Origin: Mycolicibacterium arenosum
GTDB taxonomy: Bacteria; Actinomycetota; Actinomycetes; Mycobacteriales; Mycobacteriaceae
Direction: 5' to 3'
Assembly: GCF_024320865.1 (NCBI RefSeq)
Contig: NZ_JANDBD010000010.1
Coordinates: 62,001 to 126,000, forward strand
DNA: 64,000 nucleotides
Position numbers and translations under genes: made by a program. The notes below the pieces were generated by a model. It saw nothing but the letters and a program-made list of their open reading frames with translations, searched no databases and was not told the origin of the DNA. Within the stretch, counting starts at the first letter, position 1; each line of letters starts with the position of its first letter. Below are positions 50,672 to 58,519 of this stretch, piece after piece.

Positions 50672-52008
50672 CACACGCTCCAGGACAGCCGGAACTTCTC
50701 CGCCAATTCGTCCTCGGTCAGCGTGCCGAAGTTCTGGTGCTCGTACCCGCGCACCGCGACCGTCGCGTCGACCACGGGGTCGCCGAGGATGCGCCGCAGC
50801 AGCGCCGACCCGTCGAGTGCGGAGACCACGCTCGGCTGATCGCTCGGCAACTGCGTCACGCCGGCGGCCGCGCGCTCGGCGTCGGTGAGCTGGGCCGGGT
50901 CCACGGTCACCTCGGGTGGCAGCGGCAACTCGCGCTCGATGCCGTCGAGTGCGAGACCGAGGATCGCCGCGGTGGCGAGGTACGGGTTCGCCGACGGGTC
51001 GACGATCTTCACCTCGACGTTGGCGCCGTGCGGATTGGCCGGGCCCGACGTGAGGAAACGGACTGCGGCTTCGCGGTTCTCGGTGCCCCAGCAGACGCTC
51101 GCGCCGGACCAGTGGCCGGGCTGGATGCGCAGCCCCGACAGGATCGAACCCGACAGCACGCCCTGGGCTTCGGGCAGTCCCGCGAGCAGGCCGGCGATCG
51201 CGCCCTCGCCCGCGGCGGTCATGCCCCGTGCGCCGTCGCCCCCGGAGAATACCGGCGTGCCGTTCGACTGCAGCGAGAAGTGCTGGTGCGCACCGGATCC
51301 CACGGCTCCCGCGAACGGCACCGGGGATAGGCTGACCCGTACACCGTGGTGGCGGGCGATGCGCCCGATGAGGATCCGGGTAAGGATCAGCTGGTCGGCT
51401 GCCGCGACCGGCGTCCGCGGTGCGAGCGATATCTCGAACTGGTTGGCGCCGTACTCGGGATGGAACTGCTCGATCAGCACGCCTGCGGGGCCCGCGGCGG
51501 CCGTGACGTCGCGCACGAACCCCTCGAACTCCAACACACCGGCCAGGCCGTACTGCGCCCACAGGTCGGACGGCAACTGAGCGCCGTCGGGGCCGACGAG
51601 AACGAACTCCATCTCGTGACCGACGAGCGCTGTCAGCCCCGCCGCGGCGAGCCGCTCCTCGATGCGGCGCAGCGTTCCCCTGCTGCAGTACGGATCGGGG
51701 CTGCCGTCCTGGGTGTGGAACGAGCCGGGCGCCCACGCCAGCCCGTCGCCGAGCAGATGCAGTTCCTCGGGGTCGATGCGGATCCGGAGGTCGCCGACCA
51801 CCCCGGTCTCCGGCCCGAACACGATGCCGCTGCGATCAATGGCGAAGACGTGCCACACCGGGCTCGCGCCGAGCCCCGGATCGGTGAACGCGCCGACGCG
51901 ATGCACCGGGATCGTCTTCGCGTGGATCAGTCCCGCGGGGTTGACGACGGTGCCCAGCACGGTGGAGACGGCGTGGGTCTTGAGGTCGGCCACTCTGTTG
52001 GCTGCCAT
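50671..52008 (-). CDS. glnA3: Glutamine synthetase-like protein GlnA3 (divergent active site)
   Basis: A 445-aa GS-family protein from ATG 52008 (two further ATG at 52020 and 52017 are in frame). Catalytic motifs: VGHEMEFVLVGPDG, EQFHPEYGANQFEISL, GSGAHQHFSLQ and CWGTENREAAVRFL. At the position of the substrate-binding Arg in the usual (R/K)xExR motif it reads NVEVKIVDPSANPYL, so Arg is replaced by Lys. GlnA3 proteins are not needed for glutamine synthesis; the Streptomyces one glutamylates polyamines. It is coupled to the amidohydrolase downstream. Confidence 0.86.
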   Translation of the reverse strand: MAANRVADLKTHAVSTVLGTVVNPAGLIHAKTIPVHRVGAFTDPGLGASPVWHVFAIDRSGIVFGPETGVVGDLRIRIDPEELHLLGDGLAWAPGSFHTQDGSPDPYCSRGTLRRIEERLAAAGLTALVGHEMEFVLVGPDGAQLPSDLWAQYGLAGVLEFEGFVRDVTAAAGPAGVLIEQFHPEYGANQFEISLAPRTPVAAADQLILTRILIGRIARHHGVRVSLSPVPFAGAVGSGAHQHFSLQSNGTPVFSGGDGARGMTAAGEGAIAGLLAGLPEAQGVLSGSILSGLRIQPGHWSGASVCWGTENREAAVRFLTSGPANPHGANVEVKIVDPSANPYLATAAILGLALDGIERELPLPPEVTVDPAQLTDAERAAAGVTQLPSDQPSVVSALDGSALLRRILGDPVVDATVAVRGYEHQNFGTLTEDELAEKFRLSWSV

Positions 52009-52038
52009 GACAGCCATCATGCCGGGCTTCGGCGCCTG

Positions 52039-52521
52039 CTACAGGGTGATCTTGCAGCTCTGCCCGATGTCGAGCGTGCGCAGCATCCGGCCCATGCCCA
52101 GCCACATGGCGCACGACAGCGCAAGATCGGTCAGCAGTTCGTCGCTGAGCTGCTCCCGACAGCGGTCCCAGAACTCCTCGTCATCGCGAAGTCCGGTGTG
52201 GTCGTTGGCGAAACGCTGCGCGAACTCCGCGGCGACGCGCTCCTGCGCGCTGTAGCCGGGCCAGGTCCGCCACTCGGCGGCGTGGTCGTACAGCTCCTCG
52301 TCGACGCCTGCGGCGACACCCTCGGAGTCGCGGGTGTTCTGGCACACCACGCACTCGTTGTCGAGCGCGATCACCATCCGGGCCAGTTCGCGGACCCGCA
52401 TCGGCAGCCGGTTCTTGTTGTAGACGGCGTGGGTGAAGCCGGCCATCGCGACCCCGATGTCCGGGGATTTGACCACCCAGGCTGCGGCGTCGTCGTCGGC
52501 GAAGTCTCCAATGCGGCTCAT
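52039..52521 (-). CDS. Carboxymuconolactone decarboxylase/AhpD-fold protein
   Basis: A 160-aa protein with the AhpD-like helical core. The redox pair is Cys57-x-x-Cys60 (DNECVVCQNTRDSEGVAAG) after RVRELARMVIALD. The His seen in true AhpD is replaced by Asn-Thr-Arg, so peroxidase activity is uncertain. A KstR-like box lies 31 bp upstream of ATG 52521, pointing to the sterol regulon. The next gene downstream (glnA3) is 30 bp away on the same strand and might be read through. Confidence 0.86.
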   Translation of the reverse strand: MSRIGDFADDDAAAWVVKSPDIGVAMAGFTHAVYNKNRLPMRVRELARMVIALDNECVVCQNTRDSEGVAAGVDEELYDHAAEWRTWPGYSAQERVAAEFAQRFANDHTGLRDDEEFWDRCREQLSDELLTDLALSCAMWLGMGRMLRTLDIGQSCKITL

Positions 52522-52551
52522 GGTCGAATGGTAAACCCGAACGCATCGAAG

Positions 52552-52565
52552 TGGAACACGTTCTA
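52552..52565. promoter_or_regulatory. KstR-type operator before the CMD-fold gene
   Basis: TGGAACACGTTCTA fits TNNAACNNGTTNNA at all fixed positions. It is centred about 38 bp upstream of the start at 52521 (minus strand). Confidence 0.78.
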
Positions 52566-52578
52566 GTTTTCCGGTCGG

Positions 52579-52760
52579 CCCGCCGTACTCACCCCCCGGT
52601 CGCTTCGCTCCTGCCCGCCGTACTCACCCCCCGGTCGCTTCGCTCCTGCCCGCCGTACTCACCCCCCGGTCGCTTCGCTCCTGCCCGCCGTGATCACCCC
52701 CCGGTCGCTTCGCTCCTGCCCGCCGTGATCACCCCCCGGTCGCTTCGCTCCTGCCCGCCG
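52579..52760. repeat. 35-bp tandem direct repeat, five copies plus a partial
   Basis: Units begin at 52579, 52614, 52649, 52684 and 52719, with a 7-bp partial at 52754. Each has the core CCCCCCGGTCGCTTCGCTCC; the first three contain GTACTCACC and the last two GTGATCACC. The last unit runs into the 3' end of the efflux-pump gene and provides its stop codon. There are no spacers, so it is not a CRISPR array. Confidence 0.9.
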
Positions 52761-54822
52761 CCACCAGGTCGCTCTCGCCCGACCAGTCGCGCTGCACCAG
52801 CATGCGGTGCGCGATCCGCTCGAGCGCGGCCTCCACCTCGTCACGGTCCGGGCGGCCGCCGAACGTCGGCGACTGGGCGAGTTTGTCGACCATCCGGCTC
52901 ACCAGGGTCGCCGAGACGGCCTCGACCTCGCGTGCCCCCGCCTGCGTGAGCCACAGCCGACCACCGGTGCCGAGCGCGTAACCGTCCGCGATGACGCGGT
53001 CGAAGGTCGGTTCGATGACCTCCCACGGCACGCGGAGGCGTTCGGCGATGGCGTCGAGGCTGGCCGAGCCGAAAACCTGGTTCTGGCGGTAGATCTGCAG
53101 CAGCGCCCACATCTGCGCGACGTCGAGGTGGCAGCACGGATCGCGTGCCAGGCTGCGCAGTCGGATGTCCGGGGAGTCCCGGAACAGCCTGCCGACGGCC
53201 ACCTCCAGGATCTTGTCCGGCGAGTCGACGGTAGGCATGCCGAAGCCCTCGCCCATGTCGGTGGCCGCAGTGGCATCGGTCTCGCGCAGCGGCACCTCGC
53301 GCAGGAAGAGCGACACGACGAACCCGATCAGCGCCACAGGCACGGCGCACAGGAACACCGTGGACAGCGCATCCGAATACGCGGTGACGATCGGCGCCGC
53401 GACGTCGGGCGGAAGTGCGTGCAGCAGCTTCGGCGAGTCCGCCGCCGCGGGTGGCGCACCGGAGGACTGTAGGGCACCGGCGAGGCGGGAGGCCAGGAAG
53501 TTCGCGAACAGCGAGCCGAAAACCGCTGCGCCGAAGGAACTTCCGATCGTGCGGAAAAACGTCACGCCCGATGTCGCCACACCCAGGTCGGCGAAGCTCG
53601 CGGTGTTCTGCACCACCAGGACGAGCACCTGCATGCACAGGCCGATGCCGGTGCCCAGCGTGAAGAGGTAGAGCGACTGCTGCCACGTCGGGGTCTGCGC
53701 GTCCATGTTCGCGAGCAGGAGGAACGCGACGGCCATGATCGCCGTGCCCGCGACCGGGAAGATCTTGTACCTGCCGGTGCGCCCGACGATGTTGCCGCTG
53801 CCGATGGAGGTCAGCAGCATGCCGGCGACCATCGGCAGCGTGCGCAGCCCCGACTCGGTGGCCGACACCCCGTCGACGAACTGCATGAACGTGGGCAGAA
53901 AGGTCAGCGCGCCGAGCATCGCGAAACCGACGACGAACCCGAGGACGCAGCACACCGTGAAAACCGGGCTGCGGAACAGGCGCATCGGGATGATCGGCTC
54001 GGTGGCTCTGAGTTCGACCCGGATGAAGATCGCCAACGCGGCGAGCGAGGCGATGAACAGGCCGATGATGACGGGCGACGACCACGGGTACTCGGCACCG
54101 CCCCAGCTGGTCGCGAGCGTGAGCCCGGACGCGGCGAGGCCCACGAACAGGATTCCCGCGTAGTCGATGACGGGGCGCGCCGCCCGCCCCAGGGCGGGGA
54201 GCGCGATCATCCCGACCAGCAGCACCACGATCCCGACGGGCACGTTGATCCAGAACGCCCATCGCCACGACAGGTGGTCGGTGAAGAAGCCGCCCAGCAG
54301 CGGGCCGATGACCGTCGTGACTCCGAACACCGCGCCGAGCGCACCCTGGTAGCGCCCGCGTTCGCGTAGCGGGATGACCTCGCCGATGACGGCCATGGCG
54401 GTGACCATGACGGCGCCGCCGCCGATGCCCTGCAGCGCACGGGCGGCGACCAGCATCGTCATCGATCCGGCGAGACCGCACAGCACCGAACCGGCGAGGA
54501 AGCACAGCACGGACGCCTGGAAGACGGCCTTCCTGCCGAACAGATCGCCGAGCTTTCCGGCGACCGCGGTGACGACCGTCGACGCGAGCAGGTAGCTCGT
54601 CACCACCCACGCCTGGTGGCCCGCGCCGCCGAGGTCGGCCACGACCGTCGGCAGCGCGGTCGCCACGATCGTCTGATCGAGCGCCGCGAGCAGCATGCCC
54701 AGCAGAACGCCGACGAAGATCAGGTTGCGGCGTTGCGTGCCGATGGCCGCGGAGGCGTCGTCGGACCGGGCGTCCGCCGTGCTTTCGCCCGATGGCGGCA
54801 CCGCCGCCGCGGGGTGCGTCAT
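52729..54822 (-). CDS. DHA2/EmrB-QacA-type MFS drug exporter with C-terminal winged-helix domain
   Basis: A 697-aa major facilitator with 14 membrane segments (about 30-520). Motifs: LDQTIVATALPTVVADLGG (motif D1), GKLGDLFGRKAVF (motif A) and ALQGIGGGAVMVTAMAVIGE (motif C, antiporter signature). The last 170 residues are soluble and look like a winged-helix fold (DAIAERLRVPWEVIEPTFDR, GGRLWLTQAGAREVEAVSAT). This layout matches M. tuberculosis Rv1877 from memory, including its place beside bacterioferritin and glnA3. The final residues GRSEATGG and the stop are coded by the 35-bp repeat. Proton-driven drug export is expected. Confidence 0.92.
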   Translation of the reverse strand: MTHPAAAVPPSGESTADARSDDASAAIGTQRRNLIFVGVLLGMLLAALDQTIVATALPTVVADLGGAGHQAWVVTSYLLASTVVTAVAGKLGDLFGRKAVFQASVLCFLAGSVLCGLAGSMTMLVAARALQGIGGGAVMVTAMAVIGEVIPLRERGRYQGALGAVFGVTTVIGPLLGGFFTDHLSWRWAFWINVPVGIVVLLVGMIALPALGRAARPVIDYAGILFVGLAASGLTLATSWGGAEYPWSSPVIIGLFIASLAALAIFIRVELRATEPIIPMRLFRSPVFTVCCVLGFVVGFAMLGALTFLPTFMQFVDGVSATESGLRTLPMVAGMLLTSIGSGNIVGRTGRYKIFPVAGTAIMAVAFLLLANMDAQTPTWQQSLYLFTLGTGIGLCMQVLVLVVQNTASFADLGVATSGVTFFRTIGSSFGAAVFGSLFANFLASRLAGALQSSGAPPAAADSPKLLHALPPDVAAPIVTAYSDALSTVFLCAVPVALIGFVVSLFLREVPLRETDATAATDMGEGFGMPTVDSPDKILEVAVGRLFRDSPDIRLRSLARDPCCHLDVAQMWALLQIYRQNQVFGSASLDAIAERLRVPWEVIEPTFDRVIADGYALGTGGRLWLTQAGAREVEAVSATLVSRMVDKLAQSPTFGGRPDRDEVEAALERIAHRMLVQRDWSGESDLVAAGRSEATGG

Positions 54823-54913
54823 GCCTGCTTCTCCCTCATCGTCGTGGCGCGGCGTTGATCACGGCGCCACCCGATGTGTCGTTAGGCAGGCTAAAAGAGT
54901 TACAGGGCGTGCC

Positions 54914-55393
54914 CTACTTGGGCGGCCGCGCCACGCACTGCGCCGAGTAGAGCTGCTCGCCGAGCTTCTCCATCAGCTCGAGCTGCGTCTCCAGGTAGTC
55001 GATGTGCTTCTCCTCGTCCGCGATGATCATCTCGAAGAGGTTCGCCGACGTGCTGTCCTCTTTACTGCGGCACAGGACAATCGCCGGCTTGAGGCGTGCG
55101 ACGACCTCGTACTCGATCGCGAGATCGGCCTCGAACTGCTCGCGCAGGGTTTGCCCGACGCGCAGCGAGAACAGCCGCTGGTAGTTCGGCAGGCCGTCGA
55201 GAAGCAGAATGCGATCGGTGATCGCCTCGGCGTGACGCATTTCGTCAAACGATTCTTCGCGGGTATGCGCCGCCAATTCGGTGAAGCCCCAATTGTCCTG
55301 CATTTTCGAATGCAGGAAATACTGATTAATGGCAGTCAGTTCGCTGGTCAGTTGCTCGTTGAGCAACTTCAGGACTTCGGGATCGCCTTGCAT
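54914..55393 (-). CDS. bfr: Bacterioferritin
   Basis: A 159-aa heme-containing ferritin. All ferroxidase ligands are in place: Glu18, Glu51, His54, Glu94, Glu127 and His130, and Met52 is the inter-subunit heme ligand, so it is the BfrA type. It forms a 24-subunit shell storing ferric iron in the cytoplasm. Start ATG 55393. The divergent region contains IdeR-like boxes, which in mycobacteria activate bfrA when iron is sufficient. Bacterioferritin-associated ferredoxin is encoded in the divergent operon. Confidence 0.96.
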   Translation of the reverse strand: MQGDPEVLKLLNEQLTSELTAINQYFLHSKMQDNWGFTELAAHTREESFDEMRHAEAITDRILLLDGLPNYQRLFSLRVGQTLREQFEADLAIEYEVVARLKPAIVLCRSKEDSTSANLFEMIIADEEKHIDYLETQLELMEKLGEQLYSAQCVARPPK

Positions 55394-55539
55394 GATCGCT
55401 CCTAGGACACCGGCCGAACGGCCGGGCGGGGGTGGGCGTGGGGGGCTGTCGAACGACTTCCAATCTAGTCCAGCGACGTTCCCTCAACGACCGACTTGCC
55501 GTGCGATTCGGCGCGTTTCCGAGCCGATTTCGGCTGGTC

Positions 55540-55558
55540 TTCGGTGAGGCGAACCTTA
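55540..55558. promoter_or_regulatory. IdeR-like iron box 1
   Basis: By eye 15 of 19 bases agree with the IdeR consensus TTAGGTTAGGCTAACCTAA. It lies 147 bp upstream of the bfr start and 111 bp upstream of the divergent gene at 55669, a position suited to activation of bfr. Confidence 0.6.
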
Positions 55559-55592
55559 CTCTGGCCTCGGATTATGGACTGCCTGCCCTAAG

Positions 55593-55611
55593 TAAGGTTA
55601 GACTGCGCTAA
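55593..55611. promoter_or_regulatory. IdeR-like iron box 2
   Basis: About 14 of 19 bases agree with the IdeR consensus (core AAGGTTAGACT). It is 58 bp upstream of the start at 55669, so it could repress or activate that operon; paired IdeR boxes are typical of mycobacterial bfrA promoters. Confidence 0.5.
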
Positions 55612-55668
55612 CACGTTGGCAGCGCCGCTCGGAGTGCTTCGGGCGCGCTCGGACCCGGAGCGGAGCCC

Positions 55669-56307
55669 ATGAGCGGATATCGAGGTCACTCGCTCATTCT
55701 GGCCGCCGAATTCCCGGTCGACGACGCCGACGAAATGCGGCGGTTACTGCGCAACCGCGAATCGCAATTAGCGGAAATAGACGCACACCACATCGTGGTT
55801 TACACGTCGATGTGGGGACGACGCCGAGTACTGGTCACGGTCGGAATTCGAAACCCCGAATCGATCCGCGACGTACTCCGCTCCCCCGCGGTATTCGACC
55901 TGTTCGATATCGCCGGCAGCGACGGGATTCCCGCGATCTTCGCCGGCCGGATCGTCGAGAAGATCGACCTCGGGGAACTGGCTCGGTACGACGGCGTGCC
56001 CGGCGTCGTCGTCGGCATCGTCACCCGCGTCGATGATGTGCGACGTCTCGTGGAGACGGTGTACGGCGCCGCCGACCGGTTCCACCGGGCGGGCGTCCGC
56101 AAGGTGTGGGTTTACGAGGCGTGCGACGACTCGCGCGAGGCGATGATCCTGCAGGAGATCGACGACGAGGTCAGCGCCCGCCGGTGGCTCAACCGTCCCG
56201 ACGCAGCGGCGGAGTGGATGACCAACGCCGGGTTCGGCGTCCACCCGACGGTGTTCGTCGGGCGACTGGACCACGTCATGGCCGTGCGGGAACGGATGGT
56301 GGGCTGA
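55669..56307 (+). CDS. Uncharacterised two-repeat protein co-transcribed with bacterioferritin-associated ferredoxin
   Basis: A 212-aa protein from ATG 55669, a full-length paralogue of the gene at 9751-10401. Its two halves are related: HHIVVYTSMWGRRRVLVTVG with IPAIFAGRIVEKIDL, and RKVWVYEACDDSREAMILQE with HPTVFVGRLDHVMAV. Conserved between the paralogues are the His-His before the first strand, REVM/REAM-IxEIDDEV and the xPxVF(V/A)GRL ends. The fold is predicted as a tandem ferredoxin-like (ABM/EthD-type) unit. Its stop overlaps the Bfd start (TGATG), and IdeR boxes lie upstream, so a role in iron or heme handling is inferred. Confidence 0.84.
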   Translation: MSGYRGHSLILAAEFPVDDADEMRRLLRNRESQLAEIDAHHIVVYTSMWGRRRVLVTVGIRNPESIRDVLRSPAVFDLFDIAGSDGIPAIFAGRIVEKIDLGELARYDGVPGVVVGIVTRVDDVRRLVETVYGAADRFHRAGVRKVWVYEACDDSREAMILQEIDDEVSARRWLNRPDAAAEWMTNAGFGVHPTVFVGRLDHVMAVRERMVG

Positions 56308-56498
56308 TGTACGTCTGCCTCTGCACCGGCGTGACGAGCCAGGTCGTCGTCGATCTCGTCGCCAACGGCGCGAACACCTCCAAGCAGATCGCCGACGCCT
56401 GCGGTGCCGGCGCCGACTGCGGACGCTGCCGGCGCACCGTGCGCGCGATCATCGCGGCGGGGCAGGTCGAGGGCTGCCCCCGGCACGCCGCCCGCTGA
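56307..56498 (+). CDS. bfd: Bacterioferritin-associated ferredoxin
   Basis: A 63-aa [2Fe-2S] protein. Cluster ligands are Cys4, Cys6, Cys38 and Cys41 (MYVCLCTGVT and ADCGRCRRT), the Bfd arrangement. Bfd docks on bacterioferritin and passes electrons through its heme to release stored iron. It is translationally coupled to the unknown two-repeat protein upstream and divergent from bfr, placing iron storage and release under one control region. Confidence 0.95.
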   Translation: MYVCLCTGVTSQVVVDLVANGANTSKQIADACGAGADCGRCRRTVRAIIAAGQVEGCPRHAAR

Positions 56499-56506
56499 GG
56501 TCGCGC

Positions 56507-57262
56507 CTAGTCCTTGCGGTCGGCGAACGCCGCCAGCGCATCCGCGTTCGCCGCGCTGCCGAGCAACACCTCGAACTGCGCGTACTCGCGTTTCGCGGCC
56601 GCGGCGATCTCCCCCCTGGTGGGTTCGACGATGGTGTGCTTGACCGCCATCAGGCTCGGAATCGGGCGTGATGCAAGGACTTCCGCGTACTTGCGCGCCT
56701 CGGGGAGCAGATCGTCCGGCTCGCACACCCGCCACGCCAAGCCCATCTCCTTGGCCTCCTGCGCGTCGACCCACTCCGACGACATCAGGATCCACGCGGC
56801 GTTCTGCCGCCCGATCAACTGCGGCAGCAGGTACGACGACGCGGCCTCGGGGGCGACGCCGAGGCTGGTGAACGGGCACTTCAAGCGCGCCGTCGACGAC
56901 ATGAAGACCAGGTCGCCGTAACCGAGGATCGTCGCGCCGATGCCGACGCCGAGACCGTTCACCGCGAGGAGCAACGGCTTTCGCAGATCCGTCAGCGTGT
57001 CGATGAGGCCGGGAAAGCCGTACTCCCCCGACTGGAAATCGGGATCGGTGATGCGGGCCTGCATCTCGACCAGGTCGTTGCCCGCGCTGAACGCCCGGCC
57101 GGTGCCGGTGAGGAGGATGACGCCGACCGACGGATCGGCGTCCGCGTCGCGCAGGGCGATCGTCGTCGCGTCGTAGAGCGCCTCGTTGAAGGCGTTGAGC
57201 GCCTCCGGCCGGTTCAGGGTGACGGTCCGCACGCCGTTGGCGTCGTCGATGTTCACGAGCAC
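56507..57262 (-). CDS. Enoyl-CoA hydratase/isomerase (crotonase) family
   Basis: A 251-aa crotonase. The oxyanion-hole region is GTGRAFSAGNDLVEM (about 52-66) and GVGIGATILGYGDLVF (about 105-120); PFTSLGVAPEAASSYLLPQL carries a Glu near position 135 while the second catalytic Glu of true hydratases is less clear, so isomerase activity is also possible. It acts in fatty acid or sterol side-chain beta-oxidation. Start is GTG/ATG 57262. Confidence 0.89.
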   Translation of the reverse strand: MLVNIDDANGVRTVTLNRPEALNAFNEALYDATTIALRDADADPSVGVILLTGTGRAFSAGNDLVEMQARITDPDFQSGEYGFPGLIDTLTDLRKPLLLAVNGLGVGIGATILGYGDLVFMSSTARLKCPFTSLGVAPEAASSYLLPQLIGRQNAAWILMSSEWVDAQEAKEMGLAWRVCEPDDLLPEARKYAEVLASRPIPSLMAVKHTIVEPTRGEIAAAAKREYAQFEVLLGSAANADALAAFADRKD

Positions 57263-57304
57263 GGATGTGAGCCTAACGGTGCTCGCCGGACACCTGTCCA
57301 GGTG

Positions 57305-57748
57305 TCACCCGTTCGAGTAGACCCGGGTGGGGGCGATCACGACGACGGTCCGGCCCTGCTCGGCCATCACGCGGTCGTAGGTGTCCCAGTCGTCGTGTGT
57401 GCCGCCCGCAGCGGTGAACACCTCGCGCAGCAGCAGGCGCAGTGCATCGACGTCGGCGAGCCACGGTTGCGGGTCGGCGGGCCCGGCCAATTCGGCGGTG
57501 CCCTCGACCGTGGCCCACTGCCACCCCCTCCGGTACGTCACGGCGATGTGCGGCCGCGCTCGGAGGTTCGCGAGTTTGACCCTGCCGTAGGTGACGAAGG
57601 CGAGCGCCGGTGCGCCGGTGGCCGGATGAGCGATGGGCCCGACGTTCACCAGCGAGGCCTGGACGCTGCCGTCGGCGCGCACGGTGGAGACGACCGCCAG
57701 GCCGCTCTCGTCGGCCGCGAGCGCGACGGCGTCGGCGAGTTCGGTCAT
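57305..57748 (-). CDS. PPOX-class (F420-binding-type) flavoprotein
   Basis: A 147-aa split-barrel protein: LAVVSTVRADGSVQASLVNV, FVTYGRVKLANLRARPHIAV and WATVEGTAELAGPAD follow the TIGR03618/F420-dependent PPOX pattern. Mycobacterial relatives reduce or bind F420. The start overlaps the stop of the EthD gene upstream by 4 bp, so the two form an operon. Substrate unknown. Confidence 0.87.
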   Translation of the reverse strand: MTELADAVALAADESGLAVVSTVRADGSVQASLVNVGPIAHPATGAPALAFVTYGRVKLANLRARPHIAVTYRRGWQWATVEGTAELAGPADPQPWLADVDALRLLLREVFTAAGGTHDDWDTYDRVMAEQGRTVVVIAPTRVYSNG

Positions 57749-58452
57749 CGCGCACCACCGAACGGCGAGCGGAACTCGTAACGGCTCGTCGGCACGGTGT
57801 CGACGTCGACGTTGGCACCGAACGCCGAGGTGCTGGCGACCATCCGGTTCATCCGGTCACCGAGGTCGGCGTCGTCGGCGGCGCCGAAGAACGCGTGCAG
57901 GTCCCCGGTGGCGGCCAGCGGGAAGAGTTCTTCGACGATCGCGTCGATGCGCGGCGCACCGTCGGTCAGCGGTCTGACGACCGTGTTCTGGGTGTAGCCG
58001 AACGTCGACTGCGTCTCGATCGCCACCGCGGTGTGGTCGAGATGCCAACGCCGCAGCCAGGTATCGCGGTCGAGATCGGCGGGTCGGCGCAGCAGCGCGA
58101 CGTTGGCGAAGCCCTCGGTCCGCTCGCCGGGAGCGGTGACGGGCGGTGCTAGCGGTACCGATTCGGTGACGAGGTAGGCGGCCACGGCGTCACTCGTCTT
58201 CCGCAGCAGCGCCAGCGCGTCGGTGAGCTGGGCTCCGTAGTACTGCTGGGTCCAGAGGCCGACGACGCCGGCCACCGCCGGGTTCAGGGTGGTGAGCGTC
58301 ATCATCGAATCGCGGACCGGGGCGTCGCGGACGTTGACCGCGACGCCGGGCAGATCCAGCGCGAGCAGACCCTCGACGACGTCGGTGCGCAAGGCCGTAC
58401 ACCAGGCGTCGTCGGCGTCGGCGTGCTGCAGGGTGACGATGACCTTCTCCAC
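57745..58452 (-). CDS. EthD-domain protein (two domains)
   Basis: A 235-aa protein. The second half contains the EthD/dimeric alpha-beta barrel signature TWLRRWHLDHTAVAIETQST and YTQNTVVRPL; the first half (VIVTLQHADADDAWCTALRT, VNVRDAPVRDSMMTLTTLNP) looks like a diverged copy of the same fold. EthD proteins assist P450-type ether or alkyl degradation. Coupled to the PPOX gene. Function unknown. Confidence 0.82.
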   Translation of the reverse strand: MEKVIVTLQHADADDAWCTALRTDVVEGLLALDLPGVAVNVRDAPVRDSMMTLTTLNPAVAGVVGLWTQQYYGAQLTDALALLRKTSDAVAAYLVTESVPLAPPVTAPGERTEGFANVALLRRPADLDRDTWLRRWHLDHTAVAIETQSTFGYTQNTVVRPLTDGAPRIDAIVEELFPLAATGDLHAFFGAADDADLGDRMNRMVASTSAFGANVDVDTVPTSRYEFRSPFGGAR

Positions 58453-58519
58453 GGGACGAACCTACCGGGGCGGCGAAGCACGGCGGGCCGGTCTGCGCCC
58501 GGGACACAATGGCGGGGTG

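Noticed and set aside
50672..51736. Possible fusion giving a 723-aa amidohydrolase with long N-terminus
   Set aside because: The upstream part is a shadow of the glutamine-synthetase-like gene; the amidohydrolase domain begins at ATG 50671.
52579..52760. Regular 35-bp repeats resembling a CRISPR array
   Set aside because: The units are directly contiguous with no spacers and part of the array is coding; there are no cas genes.
52841..54610. 589-codon minus-strand frame within the efflux pump
   Set aside because: Frame shadow of the MFS gene, rich in Arg/Gly/His with no membrane segments or domains.
54880..54896. TTAG/CTAA inverted half-sites between bfr and the efflux pump as another IdeR box
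   Set aside because: It needs a one-base deletion to fit the IdeR consensus and lies downstream of bfr; too weak to call.
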